From NCBI RefSeq assembly GCF_030506305.1, contig NZ_CP119421.1, positions 550,354 through 614,353 on the forward strand: a DNA stretch of 64,000 bases, in the 5' to 3' direction. The notes below the pieces were generated by a model. That model was given only the letters and a program-made list of their open reading frames with translations, was not told where the DNA came from and made no database searches. Below are positions 1 to 8,469 of this stretch, in pieces. The DNA is from Porifericola rhodea. GTDB taxonomy: Bacteria; Bacteroidota; Bacteroidia; Cytophagales; Cyclobacteriaceae. The stretch's first letter is position 1. Each line of letters begins with the position of its first letter. The position numbers and the translations under genes are program-made.

Positions 1-333
1 CAGCACTATAGGCTTAAGACCTTTCTCGATGAGGCGTAATGCAGCAAACAAACCTGCGGGTCCTGCTCCTACAACCACCACCGCTGGGGCATGACTTACA
101 TCCGGGTAGTCAGGCATTAACACATTATTCTCTTTAAAGTCTTCACGCACATAAGCCTTTACTTTGAGGTTGACTTTAACTTTTCGGCTGCGGGCATCAA
201 TAGAGCGCTTAAGTACCTGTACGTGACGAATCTCCTCGCTAGAAACTGATATCTTTCTGGCAACTGCTTTTTTTAGCATACTTTCCTGAGCAGCTACTTC
301 CGGAGATAGCTGTAACTGTATTTCTTCTTGCAT
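1..333 (-). CDS. NAD(P)/FAD-dependent oxidoreductase, N-terminal part
   Basis: This is the first 111 codons of a minus-strand gene that runs off the left edge of the window. The start is the ATG at 331-333. After about 80 residues of a basic N-terminal region there is a beta strand of hydrophobic residues followed by GAGPAG, the dinucleotide-binding turn of a Rossmann fold, and then FAALRLIEKG, as in FAD-dependent dehydrogenases of the COG2509 type, which carry such an N-terminal extension before the FAD domain. The substrate cannot be told from this fragment. The family assignment rests on the FAD motif and the N-terminal layout only. Confidence 0.75.
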   Translation of the reverse strand, partial: MQEEIQLQLSPEVAAQESMLKKAVARKISVSSEEIRHVQVLKRSIDARSRKVKVNLKVKAYVREDFKENNVLMPDYPDVSHAPAVVVVGAGPAGLFAALRLIEKGLKPIVL

Positions 334-463
334 ACGCTCTTCTGTTCTGAGGCTATGGAAATCCTAAGCCAACAATGCTATTTTGAATCTGCAAGTTCGT
401 TATTATGCAGCATTTTGTAGAAGAAAAGTATGATTTTCGTTATTGGACTTTCAGCTTGGAGCA

Positions 464-494
464 TAAAAAAACGGCTTACTATTAAGCAAGCCGT
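464..494 (-). terminator. Rho-independent terminator after the stress-protein gene
   Basis: On the minus strand ACGGCTT pairs with AAGCCGT across a 10-base loop and is followed by a run of seven T. It sits about 30 bases past the stop of the universal stress protein gene and probably ends the porin-transporter-stress protein transcript. Confidence 0.8.
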
Positions 495-522
495 CAATTA
501 ATATTTATCTATCGTTTTTACA

Positions 523-1434
523 TCAATCCAGAAAAGACTCCAACCAACTGTAGTGAGCCTTTCTCTTCACTATTAATAAGGGAATGTCCTTTACAATAGT
601 TGTTAGCTTTTCGGTCTCTGACCCCAGTATCAATACTTCTGCATTGTTTTTACCTTTGGCTCCGGCAATAATCAGGTCAGACTTATGACGCTGAGCCCAT
701 TGGTAAATTTCGTGAGCAACATCACCTCTTTCTATCAGCTTCATTTCGCACTCTCCCTGACCGTCTTTCTCAAGTGCTTTTTCTCTAAGTTTCCTAAACT
801 CTTCTTTTCCATACTGCACATAGCCTTCACGAAATTTGTTCATATCTGGTGGCAGATAAGGAAAATGCTGAGGCGGAAGCGAGTACAAATGCAGGTAATT
901 TATTTCTGCCGGAATAGCTTCGCTCACCACAGTAGACGAGCGGATAATAGGAATTGCACTCTTAGAAAAATCTACTGGCGATAGCACTTTACTTATTGGA
1001 AAAGGTGCATTTTCTGGCACCAGAAGTACCGCCTGAGTTGTCAGTCTTAGAAAGCGAGTGGAGAATATTCCCTGCCCTTCACCTTCCGGCTTATTGCCCA
1101 GAATAGAAACATCTACCTCCTGAGCATTCACCCATTTAATGATTTCGCTGGTAGTTTCATTCTGAAATATTTTGATGTCGGTTTCTGCTGCTATACCTGG
1201 CAAGTACTCCCTGATGTTATCCGTAATTTCACCTCTAATCAGTTTGTCTATGGGCTGAGAAGTTTCAGGGTATAGGTCCTGAAGCTCTTTAGGAGGTTCA
1301 TCTAACAATACATTATGAAGAAGGATTACATCTTTTACCGGAAAAACTTCACATAAATATGCTGTGTATTTCAGAAGACTTACGTCAGTTTCCGTCAAAT
1401 CCATGCAAACCAGCAGTTTCTTTGGTGTATCCAT
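523..1434 (-). CDS. Universal stress protein, tandem UspA domains
   Basis: The 303-residue protein is two UspA-like domains in tandem. The first begins MDTPKKLLVCMDLTE, the usual beta-1 strand, and the second begins near residue 145 with ISKVLSPVDFS. Near the end, LIIAGAKGKN followed by ILGSETEKL matches the nucleotide-binding G-x2-G-x9-G-S/T pattern of ATP-binding Usp domains in modified form. Such proteins are cytoplasmic and help cells survive stress; a specific ligand cannot be read from sequence. It is the last gene of a probable three-gene operon after the porin and the BCCT transporter (22-bp gap), which fits a role tied to osmotic stress. That link is inference. Confidence 0.88.
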   Translation of the reverse strand: MDTPKKLLVCMDLTETDVSLLKYTAYLCEVFPVKDVILLHNVLLDEPPKELQDLYPETSQPIDKLIRGEITDNIREYLPGIAAETDIKIFQNETTSEIIKWVNAQEVDVSILGNKPEGEGQGIFSTRFLRLTTQAVLLVPENAPFPISKVLSPVDFSKSAIPIIRSSTVVSEAIPAEINYLHLYSLPPQHFPYLPPDMNKFREGYVQYGKEEFRKLREKALEKDGQGECEMKLIERGDVAHEIYQWAQRHKSDLIIAGAKGKNNAEVLILGSETEKLTTIVKDIPLLIVKRKAHYSWLESFLD

Positions 1435-1456
1435 AATGGTTTAAGTTCAAAAAAAT

Positions 1457-3103
1457 TTACTTCTCTACTTCCTCTTTTTCTTTTTGCTTCTGCTTTTTAA
1501 TCAGATTACGAATTACATTTTCGTAGGCTTTTTTATCCTTTTCCTTTACCAATTTAATTTCTTCGCGATACTCCTGATGCAGTCCTTTATACAAACTGTA
1601 GCACATGATAAGCAACACAAAAGCGAATGGCAAACCAGTGGTAATAGCGGCTGTCTGCAAAGCACTAAGCCCTCCACCCAATAACAGTACGGCAGCTACC
1701 GCTCCTTCCGCATTAGCCCAGAATACACGTTGGCCCACGGGAGCATCCAGTTTACCTCCAGATGTGATACTATCTACTACCAAAGAACCTGAGTCGGAAG
1801 AGGTAACAAAGAAAAATATAACCAGTACTACACCTACTAAAGAAGTTACAAACGAACCAGGAAACTGCTCCATCAGAACAAACAGAGCGGTGGCTACATT
1901 TTCTTGTACAGAGTCGCTAATGTTGGCTATACCTTCCAGTTCTACATACAATCCTGATCCGCCAAAAGCTGATAACCATAAAAAGGTTAAAAGCGATGGA
2001 ATAATTAATACACCGAGCACAAATTCTTTCACTGTACGTCCGCGAGATATACGCGCGATAAACATTCCTACAAATGGTGACCATGAGATCCACCATGCCC
2101 AGTAGAATACAGTCCAGCTATTTTGCCACTCTGTTTGTTGGTAGTTTTCTGTCCAGAACCCAAGGCGCAGAATGCTCTGCAAATAGTTACCGGTGTTTTG
2201 TACAAAACCATCAAAAATATAAATTGTAGGCCCCAGTATGATCATAAAAATTAGAAAAAGCCCAGCTATCCTTATATTAAGTTCACTCAGTACTCGTACA
2301 CCTTTGTCAATTCCTAATACGACAGAAGCTGTGGCAGCCAGGGTAATAGCAATAATTAAAATCACTTGAGTCATTACAGAGACTTCTATTCCAAACAGAT
2401 AGTCTAAGCCTGCATTAACCTGCTGTACCCCAAAGCCTAAAGATGTAGCCAGTCCAAACAATGTTGCTACCACCGCTATAACATCTATTATATTACCAAT
2501 AGGCCCATGTACCCGCTCGCCTAATAGCGGATAAAATACTGAACGGATAGTCAAAGGCATTTTTTTGTTAAAGGCAAAGAACGCCAGCGCAGCACCTACC
2601 AAAGCATAAATACCCCAGGCATGGAGCCCCCAGTGCAAAAAGGTCATATTCATAGCTACCTTGGCAGCTTCAACAGTCCCCCCCTCACCATACGGAGGGC
2701 TTTGGAAGTGATACATAGGTTCGGCAACACTCCAAAAGAGTATACCAATACCCATACCTGCACTAAATAGCATAGAAAACCAGGCCAGCGTGCTAAATTC
2801 TGGCTCAGCATCCTGCCCACCAAAGCGAATACTACCGGTCTTGCTAAATGCGAGATAGAGTACGAAGAACAAAAAAACATTTACACATATAATAAAAAAC
2901 CAACCCGCATAATCGGAAATGCCCGTTTGAATAGAGGTAAAGACCTCCTCCATTGGGTCACCTACGATTAAGGTTACTGTAATAAAAAGGACCGTGATAA
3001 TTGCAGCAGGCCAAAAAACAGGAGCATGGATGTCAAAGTATTTATTGATTCCTTTGTCATCACCTTTATCCTGAAAGCCAGTATCTTGTAAATTCTCACT
3101 CAT
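1457..3103 (-). CDS. BCCT-family transporter (betaine/choline/carnitine type)
   Basis: This 548-residue inner-membrane protein has about twelve hydrophobic segments and is of ordinary BCCT length. The glycine-rich GMGIGILFWSVAEPMYH segment corresponds to the helix-3 motif of sodium-coupled betaine carriers such as BetP, and SWTVFYWAWWISWSPF is the family signature with its conserved tryptophans. The GMGIG form suggests sodium-coupled symport of a trimethylammonium-type compound such as glycine betaine; DMSP or choline are alternatives. A long charged C-terminal tail (KEKDKKAYENVIRNLIKKQ) could sense osmotic state, as it does in BetP. The gene lies between a porin (18-bp gap) and a universal stress protein. 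Confidence 0.9.
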   Translation of the reverse strand: MSENLQDTGFQDKGDDKGINKYFDIHAPVFWPAAIITVLFITVTLIVGDPMEEVFTSIQTGISDYAGWFFIICVNVFLFFVLYLAFSKTGSIRFGGQDAEPEFSTLAWFSMLFSAGMGIGILFWSVAEPMYHFQSPPYGEGGTVEAAKVAMNMTFLHWGLHAWGIYALVGAALAFFAFNKKMPLTIRSVFYPLLGERVHGPIGNIIDVIAVVATLFGLATSLGFGVQQVNAGLDYLFGIEVSVMTQVILIIAITLAATASVVLGIDKGVRVLSELNIRIAGLFLIFMIILGPTIYIFDGFVQNTGNYLQSILRLGFWTENYQQTEWQNSWTVFYWAWWISWSPFVGMFIARISRGRTVKEFVLGVLIIPSLLTFLWLSAFGGSGLYVELEGIANISDSVQENVATALFVLMEQFPGSFVTSLVGVVLVIFFFVTSSDSGSLVVDSITSGGKLDAPVGQRVFWANAEGAVAAVLLLGGGLSALQTAAITTGLPFAFVLLIMCYSLYKGLHQEYREEIKLVKEKDKKAYENVIRNLIKKQKQKEKEEVEK

Positions 3104-3121
3104 TGTTGATAATTTTCTGGT

Positions 3122-4369
3122 CTAAAAATAGTATCCAAAATTAATATTGAAGCGCGTGTGCCATTCGGCAGAAGGGTCACCTTTGCCTAGAGCATCACCA
3201 TAGTTAGGTCCGAGCCACGAATGGTTTAGGCCACTTGCCAGATCTATATAGGTGTAGATTGGCCCCGCCTGAACCATTGTTCCTAATACATTCATTTGGG
3301 TGTCTTCATAAGACTCGTTGGTTTTATCAAAGTAGGAGTAGTTGTCATACACCACCAAACGAGAAATAGGCCCCCAGTCCACTTTAATTTTATAGCTAAA
3401 ACTAGCTGTATAGACTTGCCCCTCATAGGCCACATTGTATGGCGCATTGTAGGCACCCATTGTAATAATATCCTCACTTAAAGTTTCTCCGCTACTTGCA
3501 CTCTGGTCTTTGGGTATATCTGCGCCAAAAGTGGTAGCCTGAAGTTTAACCCCCACATTGTTATAGTCTCCGCGCATGTGCAATGCTAGCGCATGATGGT
3601 TTCCATTGCTCTCATCTACATTTGGATTGTAGATACCTCCCCACTGACCAGAAATACCCATACGAGTAGTTTCTGTTAAACTGTACACGACTTTAGCGTT
3701 AAACTGATTTGTTTCTTCAAAATCACCCACAAAATCGTAGGAGTAACGACCTGCATCGGATGGGGGGAGTTCCGAGTTTTTGTAGAAAGCTAGTATGTAG
3801 CTAAGCTTATCACCGGTGTGGCTATATTTAACCCCAAGATCGTAGTCATCTTCCAGGCCAAGATAGTAGGTTACATTAAAAAACCAGTTGTCGGAATTGT
3901 AAGTCTGATTGCCGAAAGGAACCTGGTGCAGACCTATTTGAATCTGGTCTCTTTCGTTGAAATTATACCCTGCCCAGGCACTATGAGGCATGGCCCCACC
4001 AAATGCATCACTGTAAAAACGATATTCAGCATTAAGCACTATACCCTTATGCTGACCAGACACATTAATCCTGAAGATGTCAAAAGCCATATCTCCGAAC
4101 TTATCCTGATTGTCGGATTGGCCTTTCCAGGTTTTTACAAAGTAGTTGAACCGAACAGCCCCCCCTACTGTAAACATTGGATCATCGTCACCATCGTCAA
4201 GTGTGTCTATATCCATAACGTCAAAGGTAGTCTCATGAAGTTTACCAGTCAAAAAAATTACGGGTCTGTTGGTGCTGTCTTTTTTAGAGGAGTTTGTCTT
4301 GTCTTGAGCTTCAGCGGATAAGGTAGCTATAAGCAGAAAAGACAAAAAAATTGCATCTTTTATTTTCAT
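3122..4369 (-). CDS. Outer-membrane porin, OprO/OprP-like
   Basis: The 415-residue protein begins with a signal peptide (MKIKDAIFLSFLLIATLSAEAQ) and continues with alternating aromatic and polar strands, for example FRINVSGQHKGIVLNAEYRFYSDAF and WHTRFNINFGYYF, ending in the C-terminal aromatic residue typical of beta-barrels. Layout and length resemble phosphate-selective porin O/P-type proteins, though nothing here proves phosphate selectivity. It is the first gene of an operon with the BCCT carrier, so it may be the outer-membrane entry route for the same solute; this is inferred from context. An acidic stretch (DTLDDGDDD) near residue 57 lies before the barrel. Confidence 0.75.
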   Translation of the reverse strand: MKIKDAIFLSFLLIATLSAEAQDKTNSSKKDSTNRPVIFLTGKLHETTFDVMDIDTLDDGDDDPMFTVGGAVRFNYFVKTWKGQSDNQDKFGDMAFDIFRINVSGQHKGIVLNAEYRFYSDAFGGAMPHSAWAGYNFNERDQIQIGLHQVPFGNQTYNSDNWFFNVTYYLGLEDDYDLGVKYSHTGDKLSYILAFYKNSELPPSDAGRYSYDFVGDFEETNQFNAKVVYSLTETTRMGISGQWGGIYNPNVDESNGNHHALALHMRGDYNNVGVKLQATTFGADIPKDQSASSGETLSEDIITMGAYNAPYNVAYEGQVYTASFSYKIKVDWGPISRLVVYDNYSYFDKTNESYEDTQMNVLGTMVQAGPIYTYIDLASGLNHSWLGPNYGDALGKGDPSAEWHTRFNINFGYYF

Positions 4370-4725
4370 GATAAAAAGTTAAAAAATACGATAAGCACGA
4401 TTAAATTGTCATATTCTTTAACTCAGCTAGTACTCTACTGTTTAAATTACCCTGCCAAAAAGGGCATAACTACCTACATGCCTTTGCTAAGAAACAGTAA
4501 GAGAATTAGCCTGTGATTTAGATATACGGTAGATCTTGTCTTAAAAAATAGCTATAAAAGTACCTGATTTAAACCGAGAACAACTCCATTCCACAAGCTA
4601 ACTATATTTTTTTTAACATATTTTATAGAAAATATTACATTTATTATAAAAATAGTTATATTGCATCATGATCAATCAATAACAGTATTTAACAGCCCAT
4701 AATACAGACAATAAATATCTAAGAT
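4370..4725. other. Divergent intergenic region, AT-rich
   Basis: These 356 bases separate the porin operon (minus) from a small plus-strand gene and must hold both promoters. The part from about 4605 to 4670 is very rich in A and T. I found no clear TTG-N19-TAnnTTTG promoter, no RNA gene and no ORF of interest. Confidence 0.5.
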
Positions 4726-5097
4726 ATGACACATATAGCTTTACTATCCGCATTCATTTTGTCAGCTGCTTTCGTTTGGATATTGTTTCAGCTAGACCGT
4801 TCATTAAAAGTTATTACCTACAAAGTTGACTTGCATGACGATTTTCATAGAAGCCTGCTTAACGATAAACTTATGAGGGCAAAAGTAGAATGGTACTCTA
4901 ACCTCAATAGCCATGATCTTGCCTGTGTACAATCTTTTGAAAGAGCTAAAAGCGTTGACCACCTTAATGCAGATCAGGTGCAAGTATTACAGGGGAGGTA
5001 TCAGATGGCTCTTTACCCAAGTAGAGGTAGAGAACTTACCGAAAGGTATGAAAAGATGCTTACAGATACACGAAGCTCATTCTTCTCTCAAAACTAA
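4726..5097 (+). CDS. Small membrane-anchored protein of unknown function
   Basis: The 123-residue product starts with one hydrophobic segment (IALLSAFILSAAFVWILFQL, about residues 4-23) and continues as a charged, mostly helical soluble domain. I recognise no family. It could be an inner-membrane anchor protein; which side the soluble part faces is unclear. It shares a bidirectional terminator with the convergent metallophosphoesterase gene. The clean start, the terminator and the coding-like composition support a real gene. Confidence 0.6.
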   Translation: MTHIALLSAFILSAAFVWILFQLDRSLKVITYKVDLHDDFHRSLLNDKLMRAKVEWYSNLNSHDLACVQSFERAKSVDHLNADQVQVLQGRYQMALYPSRGRELTERYEKMLTDTRSSFFSQN

Positions 5098-5100
5098 AAA

Positions 5101-5138
5101 CAAAAGGCCGTTCCAGATAATTGAAACGGCCTTTTGCT
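5101..5138. terminator. Bidirectional terminator
   Basis: AAAAGGCCGTT and AACGGCCTTTT pair around a loop of about 13 bases, with A-rich and T-rich flanks on both sides. It lies just past the 4726 gene and before the stop of the convergent metallophosphoesterase gene, so it can serve both. Confidence 0.8.
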
Positions 5139-5172
5139 TAAAATAAATTGCACGGCTACACATGCCGTAGCT

Positions 5173-6108
5173 TTACTTCCTTTTTAGCGTAAAAAGACAA
5201 ATCTCTCCCTCGGTATTAAACCTGACTGGAATACCGGAAACTCCACAACCCGAACTAGTATAGCCCTGCATTTCACCCGCTTTCCAAAAGCCTTTATAAA
5301 ACTCATTCGCTTTCTTTAAATGCGTAATTAAGGGGATACCAGAAGGCAAACAAACCTGCCCTGCGTGGGTATGTCCACAAAGGTAAAAGTCATACCCTCT
5401 TTCTGCTGCCTCATAACTTAACTCAGGAGAATGGACCAGCGCGATTTTAAAATCATCATCTTTAGTATCTAGGGCTGATAATGCGTGATGAGTGTAGTAG
5501 AAATGAGGATCATCCAGTCCCGTGAGCAGAATACTTTCGGATCCTTTGCGTAGTCGTACCGACTCATTTGTTAGCACTCTTACCCCCATTGCCTCCAGGG
5601 GCTCTACTATGCCATAGGTATCATGGTTACCCAAAGTAGCATAAATACCATCTTCGGGCTGTATGCAGGCAATAATATCACGCAATGGGCTTAATACTTC
5701 ATCATTATATTCTCCCATTAGCTTCATTCGATAATCACCAGTTATAAAACAGCTATCATAGTTTAACCCTTGCAATTGCTGGCAGATAACTTCCTCCAGT
5801 CCGGGTAGGCTATCAATATGTAAATCTGTCAGATGAAGAATTTTGTATCCGTCAAAAGCAGCAGGTAGTCTGTCAAACTCCAGTTCAAAGTGCTTTACTT
5901 TTACTTTTTGAGCGTTCTTTTTCCCGAAATAGTAGGCCCCACTTACTTTAAGGCCCCAGGTAAGAAAAGGTAAGACATAGTCTAGTCTGTTGGCATAGCC
6001 CTTCTTTTTCTCATAGTCACTCAGACTATTAAACCGAATAGCTTCCAGCTTTTTACGATTGTTTTTCCAGAGTTTTCTTTCTGTTTGTTTCTGTTCTGCT
6101 ACCAGCAT
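5173..6108 (-). CDS. Calcineurin-like metallophosphoesterase (YaeI-type)
   Basis: The 311-residue protein carries the metallophosphoesterase motifs in order: LHLTDLHID (D-x-H), FITGDYR (GD), ATLGNHDTYG (GNHD), ALVHSPE, and CGHTHAGQ (GHTH). These residues bind two metal ions. One substitution is visible: the second motif is GDYR where many relatives have GD-x-V-D. YaeI-type enzymes act on membrane-linked phosphodiesters such as UDP-diacylglucosamine or related lipids; the substrate here is unknown. About 70 basic residues precede the domain, with a weak hydrophobic stretch (VLPFLTWGLKVSGAYYFG) that may associate with the membrane. Confidence 0.88.
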   Translation of the reverse strand: MLVAEQKQTERKLWKNNRKKLEAIRFNSLSDYEKKKGYANRLDYVLPFLTWGLKVSGAYYFGKKNAQKVKVKHFELEFDRLPAAFDGYKILHLTDLHIDSLPGLEEVICQQLQGLNYDSCFITGDYRMKLMGEYNDEVLSPLRDIIACIQPEDGIYATLGNHDTYGIVEPLEAMGVRVLTNESVRLRKGSESILLTGLDDPHFYYTHHALSALDTKDDDFKIALVHSPELSYEAAERGYDFYLCGHTHAGQVCLPSGIPLITHLKKANEFYKGFWKAGEMQGYTSSGCGVSGIPVRFNTEGEICLFTLKRK

Positions 6109-6146
6109 AGCAATAATTTTAGTTTTTTACTCTTTTTGTATTCAAA

Positions 6147-6165
6147 GTTTGGCTCTGCGCCAAAC
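6147..6165. repeat. Perfect inverted repeat upstream of the metallophosphoesterase
   Basis: GTTTGGC and GCCAAAC flank a five-base spacer (TCTGC). The repeat sits 39-57 bases before the start of the minus-strand metallophosphoesterase gene, where an operator or leader hairpin could act. No long T run follows on either strand, so a terminator is less likely. Confidence 0.4.
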
Positions 6166-6242
6166 ATGTAAATTTTTATATGCTGATCATGCCTGAACAA
6201 TTTCCTTGCCTAATTAATGATGCCGCATAACTGTTTAATACC

Positions 6243-6952
6243 ATGAGTTATTTAGAGTATTTAGCTGTCTCTGCCAAAAAAAAAATTTACTAGGTACTGC
6301 CGCAATCGCTCTTCCCCTGCACGAGCCGGTTAAGCTGTCAAAGACTGTAGCCACTATTGAAAACTTGTCTGAGCGGCGCTCTCTAAGGGAAATCGGACTA
6401 GGCGACCGCCCTATTGAGTTTCCTTTGTTTGGTATTGATTTTAAAAGTAGAGCAGAAATTTTCAGAAAAACCTAATAGTAATGCAAGAGGTCTGGAAACC
6501 TGATAGTGTATTAGATAAGAATTACCCCACCTTCCAAAGGGGATTGAAATTTATTCGAGGCCGAAACAGGAAATTCTATTTGTATTGGCAGGTAGAAGTC
6601 GGGCAACCCATGGAGTGGTTTGCTCGCCATATGTATGCGGGTTTTAATTACCCTAGTTCTGTTGATAAAACCAATATACTAAGAAGAGAGTGGTGTGATA
6701 GTCTTTACGACACGAATCAACCTTATAAGCCCTACATTACAGCATTTCAGCTAAACCTACCAGTAGATAAAAATGCGGATTTTGTGGCCTATCGTTTTGG
6801 AGCGCAGTTGGAGTCAATAAACTAACAGATGTTTTAAGGGCTATGAGATTGCTGATGTCAGCCATATGACCTTACACCTGAGACGCTCAGAGGTACATAT
6901 TCCAGAAGCTCTGAGACAGATAAGTGATAAGGTATTGCCTAAATTTAGCTAG
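6243..6952 (+). pseudogene. Degraded LLM-class (luciferase-like) flavin oxidoreductase
   Basis: Conceptual translation across frames gives a continuous luciferase-like monooxygenase: SYLEYLAVSAKK, then LGTAAIALPLHEP...LREIGLGDRPIEFPLFGIDF, then MQEVWKPD...QPMEWFARHMYAGFNYP, then GVNKLTDVLRAM, then HMTLHLRRSEVHIPEAL and a stop. This order matches the BA3436-type group of LLM oxidoreductases. Four frame changes are needed: at the A10 run 6276-6285, near 6467-6472, near 6808-6811 and near 6843-6846. Roughly the first 90-100 residues are absent. The intact stretch 6481-6825 is only the middle of this gene. Because the pieces still align without large internal gaps, inactivation looks fairly recent. 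Confidence 0.8.
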
Positions 6953-6972
6953 GGCAAATTTTAAAATAGGGC

Positions 6973-7014
6973 AAAAAAAAGCCTGAACCTTCTATAATGA
7001 AAGTTCAGGCTTTA
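6973..7014 (-). terminator. Terminator after tRNA-Leu
   Basis: On the minus strand AAGCCTGAAC pairs with GTTCAGGCTT around a loop of about 14 bases and is followed by a run of eight T. It begins six bases past the mature 3' end of the tRNA. Confidence 0.85.
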
Positions 7015-7019
7015 TCCAG

Positions 7020-7101
7020 TGCTAGAGGCGGGAGTCGAACCCGCACGAGTTACCTCACACGTCCCTGAAACGTGCGCGTCTACCAATTCCGCCACTCCAG
7101 C
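7020..7101 (-). tRNA. tRNA-Leu (anticodon CAG)
   Basis: The minus strand folds as an 82-base class II tRNA. The acceptor arm pairs GCTGGAG with CTCTAGC (one G-U), with discriminator A. The anticodon arm is CACGT-TTCAGGG-ACGTG with anticodon CAG reading CUG. There is a variable arm, and the T-arm contains GGTTCGACTCC. The 3' CCA is not encoded (the next bases are CTG), so it must be added after transcription. Confidence 0.95.
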
Positions 7102-7138
7102 AAATTAAGCGGAAACCGACCGTTTCCGTTAGGGTGTG

Positions 7139-7169
7139 CAAAGAAAGCACTTAGTTCCGAAGTTAACAA
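7139..7169 (-). promoter_or_regulatory. Candidate promoter of tRNA-Leu
   Basis: On the minus strand TTG, 20 bases and TTTCTTTG match the Bacteroidota TTG-N19-TAnnTTTG pattern with one mismatch. The element lies about 38 bases before the mature tRNA 5' end. Confidence 0.45.
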
Positions 7170-7268
7170 GCAAAATAGTTTTATTACTCTTTTTAATTAC
7201 CATCAGTAATTCGCTATACCACGCTTACTTACTGATAGTGAAGAAGTAGAATCCTTAACAAAAAGCAG

Positions 7269-7925
7269 TTATTGCTTAAACAATTTTTGTAGCGAGCTCC
7301 AAAGTTTCACTTTAAGCTCCCGATCAGCAGCAATACTTTGTAGGTCATCTGCCAGAAGTAGTTGTCTGCCCTCAGCATCCTGGGTAATAGTATAAGGTTG
7401 AAAGAAATGACTTAAAGACCATGCCAGTGGCAAATCACCAAATACCAGTATCTTCTCTGACTTAATTTGTTGCAAAGATTCAAATACATTTTTCTGAGCC
7501 TCAAAACTGACTTCCAGAGGAGCCCAATTGCATAAGGCTACATCTCTAAAATTTAAGTTCACTGCATTAATAACCTTTCCAAGAAAGACTTTGTCCTGGT
7601 TCTTCATGGCTGACTGCCTTTTGTTAAAATGCAGTATCAGAATACCTTTTTGGTTCTCTCCTTCATATTCGGGAAGATTAAGTTCAGCTTTCTTGTCAGG
7701 CTTGTCCTGAACTGTTTGCGCTTCCGGTCTTCTATCATCTTCTGTTTTGGCTTTCACTTCAGACACAGATGCTTCAACACCTTGTTGCTCCTCTGTCTGT
7801 GGAGTATCTTCTTCCTTTACGGTGGCCTGAGTTTTAGCAGGTGTCTGTCCTTCAGGCTCCTTTACTAAGTAAACAGGCTCCGTAAGAAAGAATCGTAAGA
7901 AACTAAGATCTTCTGATAAGGACAT
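7269..7925 (-). CDS. Unknown protein with acidic linker and alpha/beta C-terminal domain
   Basis: The 218-residue protein has a short N-terminal helix (LSEDLSFLRFFLTEPVYLV), a low-complexity linker rich in E, T, K, P and Q (about residues 25-85), and a folded C-terminal domain starting GILILHF and continuing DKVFLGKVINAVNLNFRDVALCNW. That last stretch faintly recalls the opening of DNA polymerase III psi-type or uracil-glycosylase-fold domains, but I cannot support a name. Its start follows the thioesterase stop by one base (TAG-T-ATG), so the two are probably translationally coupled within the pcm operon. Confidence 0.6.
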   Translation of the reverse strand: MSLSEDLSFLRFFLTEPVYLVKEPEGQTPAKTQATVKEEDTPQTEEQQGVEASVSEVKAKTEDDRRPEAQTVQDKPDKKAELNLPEYEGENQKGILILHFNKRQSAMKNQDKVFLGKVINAVNLNFRDVALCNWAPLEVSFEAQKNVFESLQQIKSEKILVFGDLPLAWSLSHFFQPYTITQDAEGRQLLLADDLQSIAADRELKVKLWSSLQKLFKQ

Positions 7926-7926
7926 A

Positions 7927-8454
7927 CTATTGTTCTTTTATGTCAAATATGGAACGAAGCTCATGCGCTTCTTCTGGCTTCATTCTTCCGGCTAGCACCA
8001 GACGCAACTGACGTCTTCGCAGCGCACTTTCGTAAAGCTTTTGATCTTCTTCACTTTCAGGTATAGCCTCAGGAACCTTTACCTTATTACCTTCCATATC
8101 TACTGCTACCATCGTAAAAAAAGCACGATGACTCTCTACAATCTGCCCTCTTGGTACATCTTCTGCTTTTACTTCTATATGTACCTCCATAGAGGTATTA
8201 AAGGCACGGGTAACCTGTGCTTTGAGTGTCACTACATTTCCGATTTTGATAGGGTGCGAAAACGATACATTATCCACTGAAGCAGTAACGACCAGGCTAT
8301 TCGCATGCTTTTGAGCAGCAATAGCAGATACTATATCCATCCAGTACAGCAATCTACCTCCCATTAAACCATTAAGGCCATTTGTGTCGTTAGGAAACAC
8401 CATTTCTGTCATGGTAGTCAGAGAAGCACTTACCTGTTTTTTTGTTTCATTCAT
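7927..8454 (-). CDS. Acyl-CoA thioesterase, hotdog fold
   Basis: The 175-residue protein is a single hotdog domain. The segment NGLMGGRLLYWMDIVSAIAAQKHAN contains the N/D-x-x-G-x-x-x-G-G-x-L-L-x-x-x-D pattern of YciA/ACOT-type acyl-CoA thioesterases, with the catalytic aspartate in WMD. VDNVSFSHPIKIGNVVTLKAQV is the following core strand pair. Such enzymes hydrolyse acyl-CoA to free acid and CoA in the cytoplasm; chain-length preference is unknown. A charged C-terminal tail of about 40 residues follows the domain. The gene lies 15 bases after pcm and is coupled to the downstream unknown gene. Confidence 0.88.
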   Translation of the reverse strand: MNETKKQVSASLTTMTEMVFPNDTNGLNGLMGGRLLYWMDIVSAIAAQKHANSLVVTASVDNVSFSHPIKIGNVVTLKAQVTRAFNTSMEVHIEVKAEDVPRGQIVESHRAFFTMVAVDMEGNKVKVPEAIPESEEDQKLYESALRRRQLRLVLAGRMKPEEAHELRSIFDIKEQ

Positions 8455-8469
8455 AAAATAAGGAGTTAA

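Noticed and set aside
3818-4321. A 167-residue plus-strand ORF opposite the porin gene
   Set aside because: The porin on the other strand has a signal peptide and barrel pattern; this frame has no recognisable features and is a shadow.
6481-6825. A separate 114-residue gene
   Set aside because: It is the middle fragment of the frameshifted luciferase-like pseudogene; matching family segments continue on both sides in other frames.
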